Part shown: positions 12,965 to 24,351 of the stretch, in pieces
Numbering within the stretch: the stretch's first letter is position 1
Layout of the letters: every line of letters begins with the position of its first letter
Assembly: GCF_002999335.1 (NCBI RefSeq)
Contig: NW_020312281.1
Coordinates: forward strand, 221,970 to 285,969
Direction of reading: 5' to 3'
Origin: Cyclospora cayetanensis
Lineage: Eukaryota > Apicomplexa > Conoidasida > Eucoccidiorida > Eimeriidae
DNA: 64,000 nt
Notes under the pieces: generated by a model
What the model was told of the DNA's origin: nothing
The model's database searches: none
Seen by the model: the letters and a program-made list of their open reading frames with translations, nothing else
Made by a program: the position numbers and the translations under genes

Positions 12965-15016
12965 CGCGAATTTCTCTGGGTGGTGACGCACGTACATTGG
13001 AGATCTTGAGGGTTGCTATCTAGCAGCAGCCCGTGTTTGCTTGTTTTTCAAATGCCTAATAATTGTGTATGGCTGCAGTAATTGGTGCCCGAGGGTCCGT
13101 ATGCACCACTTTGGCAGCCCCAAGAGTGCGCAACCCTTCACCTTAGGATGCCCGGGTCAAAAGTGCATGACATTGTTGTGCAGATTAGTACCAATACATG
13201 CACACGTGCATGCAGGTAGATCAAGTAGCAAGCTACACTGGGGACAGGGCTAAGCTTTTGCGGGCCATGAAGCGAGAAGGACAGGGCTGTTAGCTAGCTT
13301 CGCGCGCATCAAAACGCTAGAGTGCTTCTAGCTGTATGCAGCAGCTGCACTGAACAACAGAGCGCGTGTACCAGCACTCTAAGCCATTTATCTGCAATGG
13401 CATGCAAGGGCTTTGCGCAACCGTCAGACATGCTTTCGCCCTGCGCTTGGCTACGCTGTCGGAAGCACCCTCCCAGGCAGATGTTGGTTTCTTTTGGAGC
13501 CCAAGAAATACAGCCTACGTACTGCTCCGCACACTGCGAAGCCGGTGCTGATTCAGTTTCAACTGCTGCCCTGATCCTAGTGGTGAGTTCTGGGAAGCGC
13601 ACTATGAAAGGCCGAAATATAGCAGGGCTACAAGTGGCGCCCCCCAGCTTTCGGCCTGAAGCGTTATCAGCGGCTTTGGACTCCTCGAGCCTTTGCATTC
13701 CCTAAAAAATGTGCACTACGAGCTGTGCTTACACAACTGCGACCTGCCCATTCAAACATTAAGTCACTGCAACTCCTACGGCGGCTGCTGCAGAAGTCAG
13801 CGCAGAGTTCAGCATAATGCGTGGGTCCTCTAATTCAAGGTGCCGACCATATGGAGCGAACCTTGGTCTCGCAGTATATATCCTTGTTTCCATGACCTTC
13901 AGCCATAGAATTGAAACCCCGGCACGGCCCCAACCCGAGAGAACCCTTGTTCCAGCCTTTTCGGATCTCCCGTTGGGCCCCGTTGGGGCCTCTAGGGGAG
14001 CTCTTTGTGGCACTTTCAGGCGTAAGATAGGGGCACCACAGAAACTAAGGCTTACTAGAGCTTTGCCTTCTTGCTTGTGGAGTTGGTCTAGGGATGCCCA
14101 CCGCCACTACAGGAGGGCCGCAAGGAGTGAACGGGGGGGACCTGGGGCCCAAAGCCTCGCTCCGAACAGCTGCCTCTGTCACAGTGCTGGGAGAGAAAGA
14201 AATTCCATATCATCCTTAAGCGTACGCAGAAGGACGAACGACATGCAAATGAGGCAAGCAAGTTGCCACTGGTGGCGAGGGCACTACACCTGGGGAGCAC
14301 ATACACCTCAGAACAAGGGCGCACAAAATACGAAAGGACAGACTTTCGGACCCAGATTACAGAGTCTTTAAGGGTAAATGAACAGGAATGACAGCGACTG
14401 AAGGATGATGACCCTCCCGACGTTTTGGGCTAGATCAGCGCGAGCCCGGAGACACTGCAGCTACCACCTGGGCGTACACCAGAGAAAAAACGCTCATGAA
14501 AGACTTGCGTTGTAACGCGCTATCTGAAAGAGTTTGCCGCAATAAGCAAGGTTTTTGCGGTGATTGCCACCTATTTTTCGGATAACGACACCTGTCATGT
14601 CTCAAAGCGCTCTGCGAAGACTCAGGCCCGAGCATACCGCGCTCCCTGTCACCATGCGCCTGATTTGTTCTTTCTTCATCAGGCATTACCTCGAAACTAG
14701 CCACTGTTTCCTCTTAATGTGCCCCTTATTGTTATACTTGGAGGAGTGCGTGGGACGATGGGGGTAACGGAAAGAAATGATATCTCCTCGCGCCAGCAGA
14801 AGACCCTAGCAGATACGCTCACCACGCCTCCAGCATAGGGGGCCCTGCCCCGGGAAGCGAACACCGTGGTGCCCTAATCCCTCATTGTCTCATCCCCTTG
14901 CGTCCTTCCTTTTTTTGTGTTTGGGTTTAGGGTTTAGGGTATCTCGATCCCTCGTAGTGTGGAAAAGGCAGACATAACTCCCCTTCCATACGGAAATTGC
15001 CTCAGCATACACCAAG
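12965..15016. other. Intergenic region between PrpD and METTL13-like genes
   Basis: Open frames at 13309-13705 (both strands) and 13817-14371 (+) have no recognisable domain and no supporting splice sites. A short GTTAGCTAGC-type tract sits near 13290, and an interstitial telomere-type repeat at 14923. The last ~80 bases before 15017 should include the 5' untranslated region of the next gene. Confidence 0.5.
14923..14940 (+). repeat. Interstitial telomere-like TTTAGGG repeat
   Basis: Two and a half copies of the heptamer TTTAGGG occur 77 bases upstream of the METTL13-like start codon. TTTAGGG is the telomere unit of coccidia, and related AGGGTTT words are known in Eimeria chromosome interiors. 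There is no sign of a chromosome end here, since genes continue on both sides. Confidence 0.85.
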
Positions 15017-18000
15017 ATGGCTTATCTCCCGGCCACGCTGGCGCATTTTAGGGAGCGCAGCTACTGGGATAACTTTTTTAAAAGCAGAGGGGGAGAGGCA
15101 TTCGAGTGGTATGGCACCTTCTGTGACTTTAGGGAGGCCTTCGGGATCCTGGGTCTCCTTCGGGGGGCCCCCAAAGCCGATGAAGGTTCTCAAGAGGGGC
15201 CCCTACTTCTCCATGTCGGCTGCGGCAACTCAACCCTCCCCAGGGAGCTCTATGAGGAAGGGTATGTCTTCCTGCTCCTCTTGTACACCCTACAGGCGTG
15301 TGCCACCCTCTAATGCGGCTGTTCGTTTTTTGCCAGGCAGCCAGCAAAAATGTACTTTGTAGGAGTTTGCGGATCTTGCAGATACAAGAGGATCGTGAAC
15401 ATCGACTTCTCTCCCGTTGTCATTGAAGAAATGAAGGCACGCTTCGCCGCTCTTCCATCGCTGGAGTGGCGTTGTCTTGATGTTCGGGGCAAGGGTCTCC
15501 AGGAGGCTTTCTTGGGGCCCCCAGGAGGTTCAGGGCCTCCTCCCTTTGACATCGTTCTAGACAAGGGCTTCCTGGATGCATTCATCTCCATAGATCACGA
15601 AGAGGCACTTCTTGCCAAGACAGGTCCTTCAGGCGTTCCTCCTGCCGGGATGCCAGCGGAAGGAACCTCTGAGGGAAGCCGCTCCGCAAAGGTTTCACCG
15701 GCAAGTACTCCTTATGACTACAAAAAGGCGGCATCTGAGTATTTTGAGGCGGTGATGGAAGTTCTGAAGGAGGGAGGCTCATATATCCTCATTTCTCTTC
15801 TCCAGGATTACCTCTTGAAAGAATTCGTAGGCTTTGGCTGTACAGTCTAGGGTTTCGGGCTTTAGACCGTTGCATGTTTCGTTTGGATAGATGTCTGCGC
15901 GCGAAGAGAGAGAGGTGTGGAGGCTCTACTTAGCTGCTTGGCAAGAGGCGGGCATGGCTTTTTTGGCTAAGCTGTATTCCAGCTGTCGGATCTAGCATGT
16001 CTGTCTCTGCAGGTTCGTTTCTTTCTGACCCGCCATGTTACAGTGGAGATTTTTCCATGCCGTACTGGGGACCCCAAAATGCAAGGAAGTGCTTTCGCAG
16101 GACGCCTGCAACCTTTCCTGATCAGAGTAAAGAAGGAGGCTCCCCCTTCAGGGGGGGCCCTGGGAGTGACCCCTCAGGTGTACGTACTGTACAGCTAGAA
16201 TCCTGACCTGAAAGTGTTGAAAGTTTCTGAGCCTAAGGCGTTCCCTATCATGTCTATGCTTTAGAAAACAAGAGCTTTGGTGATGTGGATGTCTGCACAC
16301 AGGCCCACCTGCACGATGGCAGGCACTCCTGGAAGAGAAGGCCCAGAGACCTTTCCTCTGTGGGAGCTTACGAGTAAGTGCATGCGAGAACTTTGCTTTC
16401 GGGGCTTTCAAAGTGCTCAAAAGCGGTCCGGGATTCGGGGCTTTGAGTTTGCATCTATTTGCGGTGACCATGTACTGCAACATCTCGTGCATTTTCCTCC
16501 TTGTGGTTTTAGAACCTCCCTTGCTTTTCCCTCTCTCTCTTTGGTGGCGCCAGAATTACCCGAGGGCGGATATTCTTTCCGAGTCAACTTGCGTCTCGTG
16601 ACCCTTTCCGCGCAGCTTTCAGCATCCCTTTTTGATTCGTACGATTCGTTCTCTGTGCCTCCTCTTCGCCGTGGACAGTCTTCAGCTTGCTATTTTCTTG
16701 TCGACCTACACTTCTGTGGGTGCGCATCTGTGGAAATTTTTCAGAGCACGTGGCAGCAGTAAGCCGCTGGTTTGCCTTGGATGCTCTGGCGCGCAGTCAG
16801 AGTCCAGGAAAGAGGGCGATACTACATGTCGGAGGGGGGGGTGGCCCCTTCGCCCGTTGCAGCGTTGCGGTGTACGATACCACGAATCAAGCACATGCAA
16901 AGAAGGGGAAAACTGCCGCTCTCCTCGTTCCCCCAGGACAGGAACTCACTTGGACTTTCGCTACTTCTGAAGGAAATCAACAAGTATGGCGAGACACTAG
17001 GAGAATCCTTTAGGAACCCTTTTTTATCGGGGCTCAGGGATTGGCTTCTTTATCAAGCGTGGGGCTTTCCCGCATCGCCTCAGGCTTTCTCGCGGTATGT
17101 ATGTCAACTGCAGATAGCGGATCAGCTGGAAACTTCGCGTTTGCTGGTCGTTACATTTCCTTTGGGGTTCGGCTCGGACGCCTTGCAAGAAGTGGCGCCT
17201 GTCCAGTGGCGTCGCACGATCGAGGAGGCCCAGAAGACCCTAGGACCCCTGCTAAAAGAATTCTCTCTACCTACGGAGGTGGGCTCCCGCGTGGTGCTGG
17301 AGGGAAAGGGGGGTTGGTGTTGCTTTAGGGGGGAAGAATCGCAGGCAGGGGCACGCGAGTTGGCAGAGAAACGAAGCCTGCGGCTCTCTCTCTTTCTGGG
17401 AGGCACTGCTCAACTACCGGCGGGAGAGTTGGGATATGCGTCAAAAGGTGGCAGCGTATTGATGGCCATCTTTCCCGCTTTGGATGCTCTGGGCGAGCCC
17501 CTTTTTGCGGCATTCATTCTTGCCCCTTCGGCGAGAGACACTGAAGGGCTTTGGCTGTGCTATCTGTCTACGTCATTCCCCAATTGTGCCGATCCTCTCT
17601 TTGCTGAGGTGTTTGCACATATAGGCAATCATTCATGCCAGATATATATCCATTATTTGCGCCGTAGATTCGCGCTGTAAATCTCTTCGTAGAGCCAGTC
17701 TCTTCTCGGCTGATTGACTGGTCGCACCGGCAAGCAGGAAAGTAAGGGGTGGGCGCTGAGGCACGGACAGCTTTAAGGCAAGCATACAGAAAGCGTCCTC
17801 AGTACTCCGCAGTGTTGTCTCCTCAGGATGCGATCCCCATTCTTACCCTGGGGGAGCAAGCCCCGGTGAGAGAGGTCTTGTGGCAGCAGTCCTCCCCTCT
17901 AGCAGGGCGTATCCTAGTGAGAGACGTGCAAGATACAACTGTGCTGGAGAGCGCAGCAGCGGCAGGGGGTTCCCCTGAGGGGGCTACCTCCACCGTTCCT

Positions 18001-20773
18001 CAAACCAAGAGAAAAGCCAAACAGGCCAAAAGGAGGAAAGAGCGAGACAGCAACTACCAGAGACTCATGCGACAACTTCTCTTCTCCTGCAACCCGAACA
18101 CACTGCAGTCTGAGCTCAAGGTAGAGTCGCGGCCTTCACATGTAGAGACTGTCGTGCGCCTGAGCGCCGCAACATGCTTCGTGTTGGTTCTTACCAGTTC
18201 GCTCCCTAGGGCCCCTCTCCTTGTGCGACTCTTTGAGCTTCCCGTCACCAGCACCATCCGCTTCTCCTCTGCTCGCAATGTCTTGTAACGGTCTGCTATT
18301 TCGAGGGTGCCAGTTTGCCGTCCTTCCTTCTGGCTTTTCCCTGCAGCTCAGAGTCCCCAAAGGAGTGTCCTCCACCGACGCCTCTCAGGTGGAGTTTCTG
18401 ACCCTTGATCCGGCTTCCGCATATTATTGCGCCATTGTTACGGGTGTGTGTGCTCGAGCGAGCCATCTTCTGTCGCATTGCTCCTCTGTGCTTTTGCCCC
18501 TATCGCTTTCACTCTTGTCTTATGTGCAGCTCTCCTGAGTCGTCTTTGTCGGCTCCCACTGCCGCCGGCCTCCGCGTGACACCTGCGTATATCTGCTCGC
18601 TGCCTCCTCTGGCGTCTCCTTCGAAACGCCTCACCCTCCCACGCTGTCTCTTTCCTGCTGATGCACTCTTTCTCGTAAATTTCATCGGGGCTCTGCTGAG
18701 GCTGTAGACCCTAAGGAATATCCATTTTATGGCACTTATTATGCTGCCCGACTCCTGTCTCTGGAGACGTCTCACTGTTGCTCAGCCCACTTGCACTGGG
18801 ATGTTACTGGCCCCCGTCCCTCCCACTAAGGAGGCAGTCTAGCTTCAACACCTTCTGCCTACTGTTTGCGAGTTTCTCCAGCGAGCGAATACACCGATGG
18901 CTGCCCTCTTGCTGTGCAGCACTTCTCAGCCTGCCTGATTCGGGGTGTGAATATGTGCAGCTTTCGGCCTCTCGAAGAAGGTTGTCACCTCTCCCTGGGG
19001 CTCCATCAATACCATCGACGCGGTGCTTCTAGGTCTTGGTATATTATTGCAAAAACCCAGCTCTTTGCTCTCCTCCGCTTCCAGCCACCTTTTATTCGGA
19101 TTTTAAAAATGATCGCCCCTGCCGTGGCACCTTTCCCCGGCCTCTGAGTTGCCTTGCTAGCGAGCTGAACCGACCCTCGTAGAAAGCCACATGCAACAGC
19201 TGGATGGTTTCGTGGATTTCCAAGCCGAGCGTTATAGCTGTTTTGTTTGCTCGCATGTGCGGTTTTCAGGGGGCGGTGTGCTGGGTGGAATGCTGCATCG
19301 CTTGTTTGGGAGCTTTGGCCTATCCCTAACTTGCGTAGAGCTTGATGCGGTAGTGATTCAAGTTGCAAAGCAGGTCGGTATCTTTAACTTCCCATGGCAC
19401 AATAAGGTCTACACTGACACTGCAGGGGCCCTGTACGAGCATGAATGCAAATTTGCAAATGGATGGACACCAGCCTACTGCCTCGGGGCCGCACAGGCGG
19501 GGACAACTTTATGTTTTTTGTGGCTCCCTCATGCCTTTCTTTGAACTTATTGGTCGTTGCTGTCGTCGTATCCCGGCATTTTCCGCCTACTTCCTCCAAG
19601 CGGACGCAGGGGATGTCCTAACACCTAAACCTAGGCGCATGTATCTGTTTTGTGTGTAGTTTTTTGGCTTCAAAGAGTCTGAGAGTCCTCGTCTGCGCAC
19701 GGTTTGCGGGGAGGGAAAGCAGTATGTGGAGGCCTTGCCTCCTGAATCCCTCGACCTCCTGATAATTGATATCAACAGCGGAGAGACAGCAGACGCTGTC
19801 ATCTGTCCTCCCAAAGCATTTGCCGAGGCAGAGTTCCTGCAAACTGCTAAAGAGAAGCTGAGGCCGGGTGGCGTCTTTATCTCTAACCTTCTTTGCCGCT
19901 CTGAGGAAACGAAGAAGCAGGTGCGCGTTCAGTTGTCAACACTGCTCCTTAGGGCGATAAAACTGAATTGCTTTTTTGTGTCGTATTTTGTGCATATATG
20001 CTGGAATATAGATGCACATAGAATTTTACCAATTGATACGAAATCGATACTATTATTGCCAGAATTGCATGGTTTCGCTGACGGTCCATTCAGCTGTTGG
20101 ATAGCGTCAAAAAGGAGTTCCCTTTTGCGGCCGTCATTGACGTACCTGAGGTGAGTCAGAACGACCAACTGATCAGGCCGCTGCTACGGCTGCCCAGAAA
20201 GCAGGCGTTTATGTATCTGGAGGGCCAGTTGCATGTTTGCATTTGGCTTCCTTATTTGAGGGCTGTTTGCTTTTCGGGTTGTGTTTCTCCCGCTAATCAA
20301 GTTTCCTGTCGTTCAGCTTACTAACCTTGTCTGCATGTGCACTCAGGGTGCTGGCGATTTGTTTTGTCTGCTCATGATTTGTCTCCTCAGGATGTCAACG
20401 AAGTCGCAGTGGCAGTGAAGGATGGCCCCTCTCCGCAGAATGGCCAAAATCTTGTTTCGTCTTCAGAGCTTTTCAAGCGGTTGCAGCATCTTGTGAGTCT
20501 GCTTCCTGTACTTTTACTCCTCGCTTTTCCATGCTAAACAAAGCCTGTTTCGTGAAATAACAAAGGCTGGTTTTAAGTCGTTTTTGCCTTCTCTTCCTGC
20601 TGCTACGAGTGTTATCGCTAGTGCTGGTGCTGTTGATACTGCAGGAACGATGCTTCTTGCAGCACACTGGCACCAAGGGGGGATGGCTTGTTGGACAGAG
20701 TATGCAGGACTGGGCAGGCCGGATTAAGCCATGGCCCTCCCCAAAGACAGCCACTCCCAAGAATGGTCTCTAG
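15017..20773 (+). CDS. METTL13-like eEF1A lysine/N-terminal methyltransferase
   Basis: Fourteen exons: 15017-15261, 15382-15826, 16013-16177, 16265-16373, 16745-16983, 17114-17278, 17827-18120, 18347-18443, 18961-19038, 19270-19373, 19660-19920, 20094-20150, 20391-20492 and 20645-20773. All have GT..AG ends, phases match, and they total 829 residues (human METTL13 has about 700). The N-terminal methyltransferase shows YWDNFF, the SAM-binding LLHVGCGNS, VNIDFS and the catalytic-loop VLDKGFLDA. The middle linker carries LLVPPGQELTW, IPILTLGE and LLFSCNPNTLQSE, which match METTL13. The C-terminal spermidine-synthase-like fold shows LLGLGGGVLGGML, CVELDAVV, FFGF, LLIIDINS, LRPGGVFISNLL and VNEVAVAV. 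In animals the two halves methylate eEF1A at Lys55 and at its N-terminus; the same substrate is inferred here. The fourth exon (16265-16373) is the least certain. Confidence 0.88.
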
Positions 20774-20835
20774 CTAGGCAGCTAGTTAGCCAGGGAGCTC
20801 GCTAGCCCAAGTGCTGACTAGAATCGCACCGCGCT
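20760..20835. repeat. TAGCTAG-type degenerate repeat tract
   Basis: The tract is a dense run of TAGC, GCTAG and TAGCC words. It overlaps the stop codon of the METTL13-like gene (TAG at 20771-20773) and runs into its 3' flank. It resembles tracts near 1,541-1,750 and 31,981-32,060. Confidence 0.6.
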
Positions 20836-22829
20836 AGCTGTGTGTTGAGGAGTCTCGAAGGCTTGTTTGCCAGTGGCGTATTTTTGTCTACGTCGAGGCG
20901 AAGCGAACTATGTGGCTAAATGTTCTCTTTACTCGTCGCATTTCGCTTCACCCTGCGGTGTAATGTTTTATTGGGAGACTCGCTGGCTTTCTCCTGCTGT
21001 TCATATAGATAGCTAACTGTCTTGGCAGCTACGCATAAATATATATGTATAGGGGAGCAGTCACGCATTTATTTAGTTTATTAGCTGCCTTGGTCGCTGT
21101 AGTAAGAGCCTAGTCAACTCATAGCAGCTGTAGCTGCATGGTGCACACCGCTCTACTAACGCTCTCCATTGGAAGACAGTTTCAGCCCCATACCCAATAC
21201 AAACTTTATAGAAGTGTCTGAATGTCGTTCCAAAGAACGACTTTATGTCCTCACCTCCAAGCATTCCGGCATCAGGGGAGAGGTTACAGGTAAGGCGTGT
21301 CTTGCTGCACACACTAACCGCTCCGTGCATTCACAGCTAGTTGAACAGAGTATCATGCGCACCCCACACAGCATTCCGCGCTCTTGTACCGAATCAACAA
21401 TATATTCTTCAATACAGCATACAGAATATCAAGCCAATTTGTCAATTCTTTACTAGTTTAATTGGGTACGGTGCACTAGAAAGTAGTCCCTGAGCGTAGC
21501 TTTCCCCGCTACACTTGTGCTGGGCAAGACATTGATGTGCAGCGAGGCAGATGCTTGGGTGTTCTCCGCTTTATAGATAAATCGCACATTGCTTGCGCAC
21601 TTCTCGCAAGTGAGCCGCCGTTACGACGCCCTTCGATGCGACTGATAGAGGGCAAGTTGCTATGCTCCTCCACCTGTGCACCTTCATTGCAAAAAAGGCA
21701 GCTGGCTGTGGCAAAAGTTTCTGTAGGCCGAGAGAGCCATGCATAAGAAATCGAAGTATCAAATACTACAATTCTATCTGTTTCGTGTAAATCTTGCCAA
21801 ACCCTATAAACAGTCGACCTCGCGTATTTCTTCAGCGGTTCCCTGTGGACTGGCAAGCCGTGTACAACAAGCGAACCCTCACGTGGTGATGTGTATGCCT
21901 TAATCGCTTTGATTCACACATGCGCAAAGGGTGAAGGGAAACAGTCATAATGGTCGAAGAATTGAATCGCTGCCGCCAAGCACCCCACCGTGCAACCCAG
22001 CAGCAACTACAAATGTCCTTCGAGGTTTCCCCGTGAGCAGATCTGCACTCCTTACTGCGCGGAAGCATTAAATGATTCAACAAATGGATGCAGAGGCTCA
22101 GAAAAAGTTTCACTTTGAAATGATACAATGATTTACAAGAACAATGGATGGACGTACAAGTGGTAATGGCACGGCACGAACACGCTGAAACAAACCATCA
22201 GGAAATAAGGGGAAACATAGACGATCCAAGCACTTGAGCTCGGTTTTCAATTAGAATTTGGCTCATGGGCAACTGCCACGGTACCCGACCCCTCCGATAT
22301 TATCTGCCCCACAGTTCGAGACATCTGCCGCGTCTAAGATTCTGTGCTATCCACAGGTACTAAAATGTGCTAAATGGAGTTTATGGTCTGAAACCACAGG
22401 TTTCTCTGAATGCGTGCAAAATATAGTGTAGAAGCGATAGCCTACGATGTCATTTCTCCAAGCTGCGGTGTGGACCATGGCCCGGCTGGTGAGCTTCGCT
22501 GGCTCGGCGGTCCTATGCAAATTCTTGTTTGTATCGCTTAGTGCCTATGACTGTTCCTAATTGAGACCAGAATATCTGTGTTCTAGGCTCACTGACACCA
22601 AAAAACAGGCTCGTATAGAGGGCAGCACAATGTTAATGCACAAGTCAGGGATCTACCTATCTCAACAGCCTGATGACCGCAAAAGGACTTATTTCTCGCC
22701 TAATGTCATCATGTCTGCCTTCCTCTCCCCCTTTAGCATTCAGCAGTTTAGTCTGCGTCATTTCTGATAAAGCTGTTTTGCGTAACATATTTTGAGAACT
22801 CATCATCAGTCCTCTTTTCCCCATCAACA
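20774..22829. other. Intergenic region, no gene recognised
   Basis: About 2 kb between the METTL13-like and AlaDH-family genes. The longest frame (21509-21856, minus, 115 codons) has four cysteines and a basic stretch but matches no family I recognise and has no splice context. AT-rich stretches near 21,040-21,070 are unremarkable. The right end should hold the AlaDH-family promoter. Confidence 0.45.
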
Positions 22830-24351
22830 ATGGAACACGCAAAGCACACCGCTACCCCAACCAGCCAGACCAGCTTGATGTGTCAAACGCAGGGTGTGTT
22901 CACTCACACTTCTGTGGGAGCAGTGGCTGAGACGGACAACACCGAATGCCGCGTTGCCCTTACACCTGCCACCACCAAGGAGCTCAAGCAAAACGGCCAT
23001 ACGGTTTATTTCCAGCAAGGCTTTGCAAATCGTGCAGGCTTTACAGATGAGCAGTACAAGGAGGCGGGGGCTGTGCCGTGCAGCTCCGCTGAGGAGGTCT
23101 ATAAGAAATCCGGCATAATCCTCAAGGTACGGTGAACATTCGGGGATCCACAATTGAAATAACATACTCTTCGCATACAGTTGTAGCTCTAGGCTCTTCC
23201 ACGCAGCGTGGATTTGTGTGTATATATTTACCAGAGCTGTTTGAGCCACATGATTATCAATTGAAGACACATCGTTTGCCTCCCCGACTTCGCGTTGCTT
23301 GCTTTTGTTGTTTTTGCCAATTTAGGTGAAGCCACCTCAGGACATGGAGCTGAAGCAAATCAAGTCCCAGCAGGTTGTCTTCTGTTTCATGACAGCCACC
23401 GGATGCTCGAAGAAGCAGCAGCAGCTTCTGCATTCGATGACGGAGCGCAAAGCGACGGTCGTCTCCTACAACACTCTCATGAGCTCCACGCCATCCACGA
23501 CCAACGATAAGTGTACCAAACCCGTGCACAACACAATGGCTGAGATGACTGGATACTTGGCTGTTCAGCAGGCAATGAAGCTCATGGAAAGCAGTGGTAA
23601 GGGCACCCTTTTTGGCCAGGTAACAGGAACACCGGGCGCAAATGTGCTGGTCTTGGGGGCAGGGCCAGCTGGTAAGCGGGCTGCCGCTATGGCGGCTGCA
23701 GCTGGAGCAACCGTCACTGTTATGGATACGGACACTGAGGCTATGCGTTCCGTCTCGGAAAAAACTCCGAGCATTAAGACTGTGCAGTACACCCAGCAGA
23801 ATCTGGAGAAGATCATGCCGACGGTAGACGCGGTTCTTGGGTGCGTTATTCCCTCTACCGGGAAAGCTCCCACTCTTGTGTCTGAGCAGCAGATGAAGAT
23901 GATGCAACGCGGTGGGGTTGCCGTTGACGCAGCTGCCTCAATGGGAGGAAACTTTGCAACCACCAAACCCACAACCATCCAAAACCCCGCATACAGCTGG
24001 AACGGCATCACGATGTACACAGCCACAGACATTACCTGTCTGGCTCCCCACACCGCCTCTAAGGTTATTTCTCAGTCCGCCCTCGCCTCCGTGCTCCAAG
24101 TGGCCAACAAGGGCTGGAAGAAGGCCGTCATGGAATCTGTTGGCCTTCAGGAGGGTGTCACCATTGCTGAGGGCTCTGTGACCAACACCGCCATCGCAAC
24201 CCACAGCCAGACCAAATTTACCCCCATTGAACAAGTCCTGGAAAGTGAAATTCAAAAGGTTTCAGACAAGCAGCAAAACATCTCGAGTCTCAAGCAGCAG
24301 CTGACCACCTTCCGTATTCAGCAGGGACCCTCCTTTACCATCGAAGCCTAG
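22830..24351 (+). CDS. Alanine dehydrogenase/PNT family protein with altered active site
   Basis: Two exons, 22830-23126 and 23326-24351, phase 0, 440 residues. Alanine dehydrogenase interconverts L-alanine and pyruvate with NAD. Family features are the N-terminal ECRVALTPATTKEL, ILKVKPP, a Rossmann segment VLVLGAGPAGKRAAAMAA followed by VTVMD (the acidic residue favours NAD), GKAPTLVS and a C-terminal segment ending LASVLQVANKGWKKAV. Against the Mycobacterium tuberculosis enzyme, Arg15 and Lys75 (pyruvate binding) are kept. The His96 position in the LHLAA motif reads Thr (FCFMTATG), and the Asp270 position in the AIDQGG motif reads Ser (VDAAASMGG). Both losses fall in ungapped alignments. 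The protein may therefore be inactive as a dehydrogenase or act on something else. It resembles AlaDH more than transhydrogenase alpha at its C-terminus. There is no signal peptide or membrane segment, so it is probably cytosolic. Confidence 0.85.

Noticed and set aside
13817..14371. 184-codon plus-strand open frame
   Set aside because: Arg/Ser-rich composition with no domain, no splice context and overlapping open frames on the opposite strand.
21509..21856. 115-codon minus-strand frame with Cys pairs
   Set aside because: Cysteine spacing fits no zinc-binding family I know, and there are no neighbouring exons.
22830..24351. NAD(P) transhydrogenase alpha subunit as the identity of this gene
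   Set aside because: The C-terminal segment (LAPHTASKV...LASVLQVANKGWKKAV) and the spacing match alanine dehydrogenase, and the membrane segments of transhydrogenase are absent.
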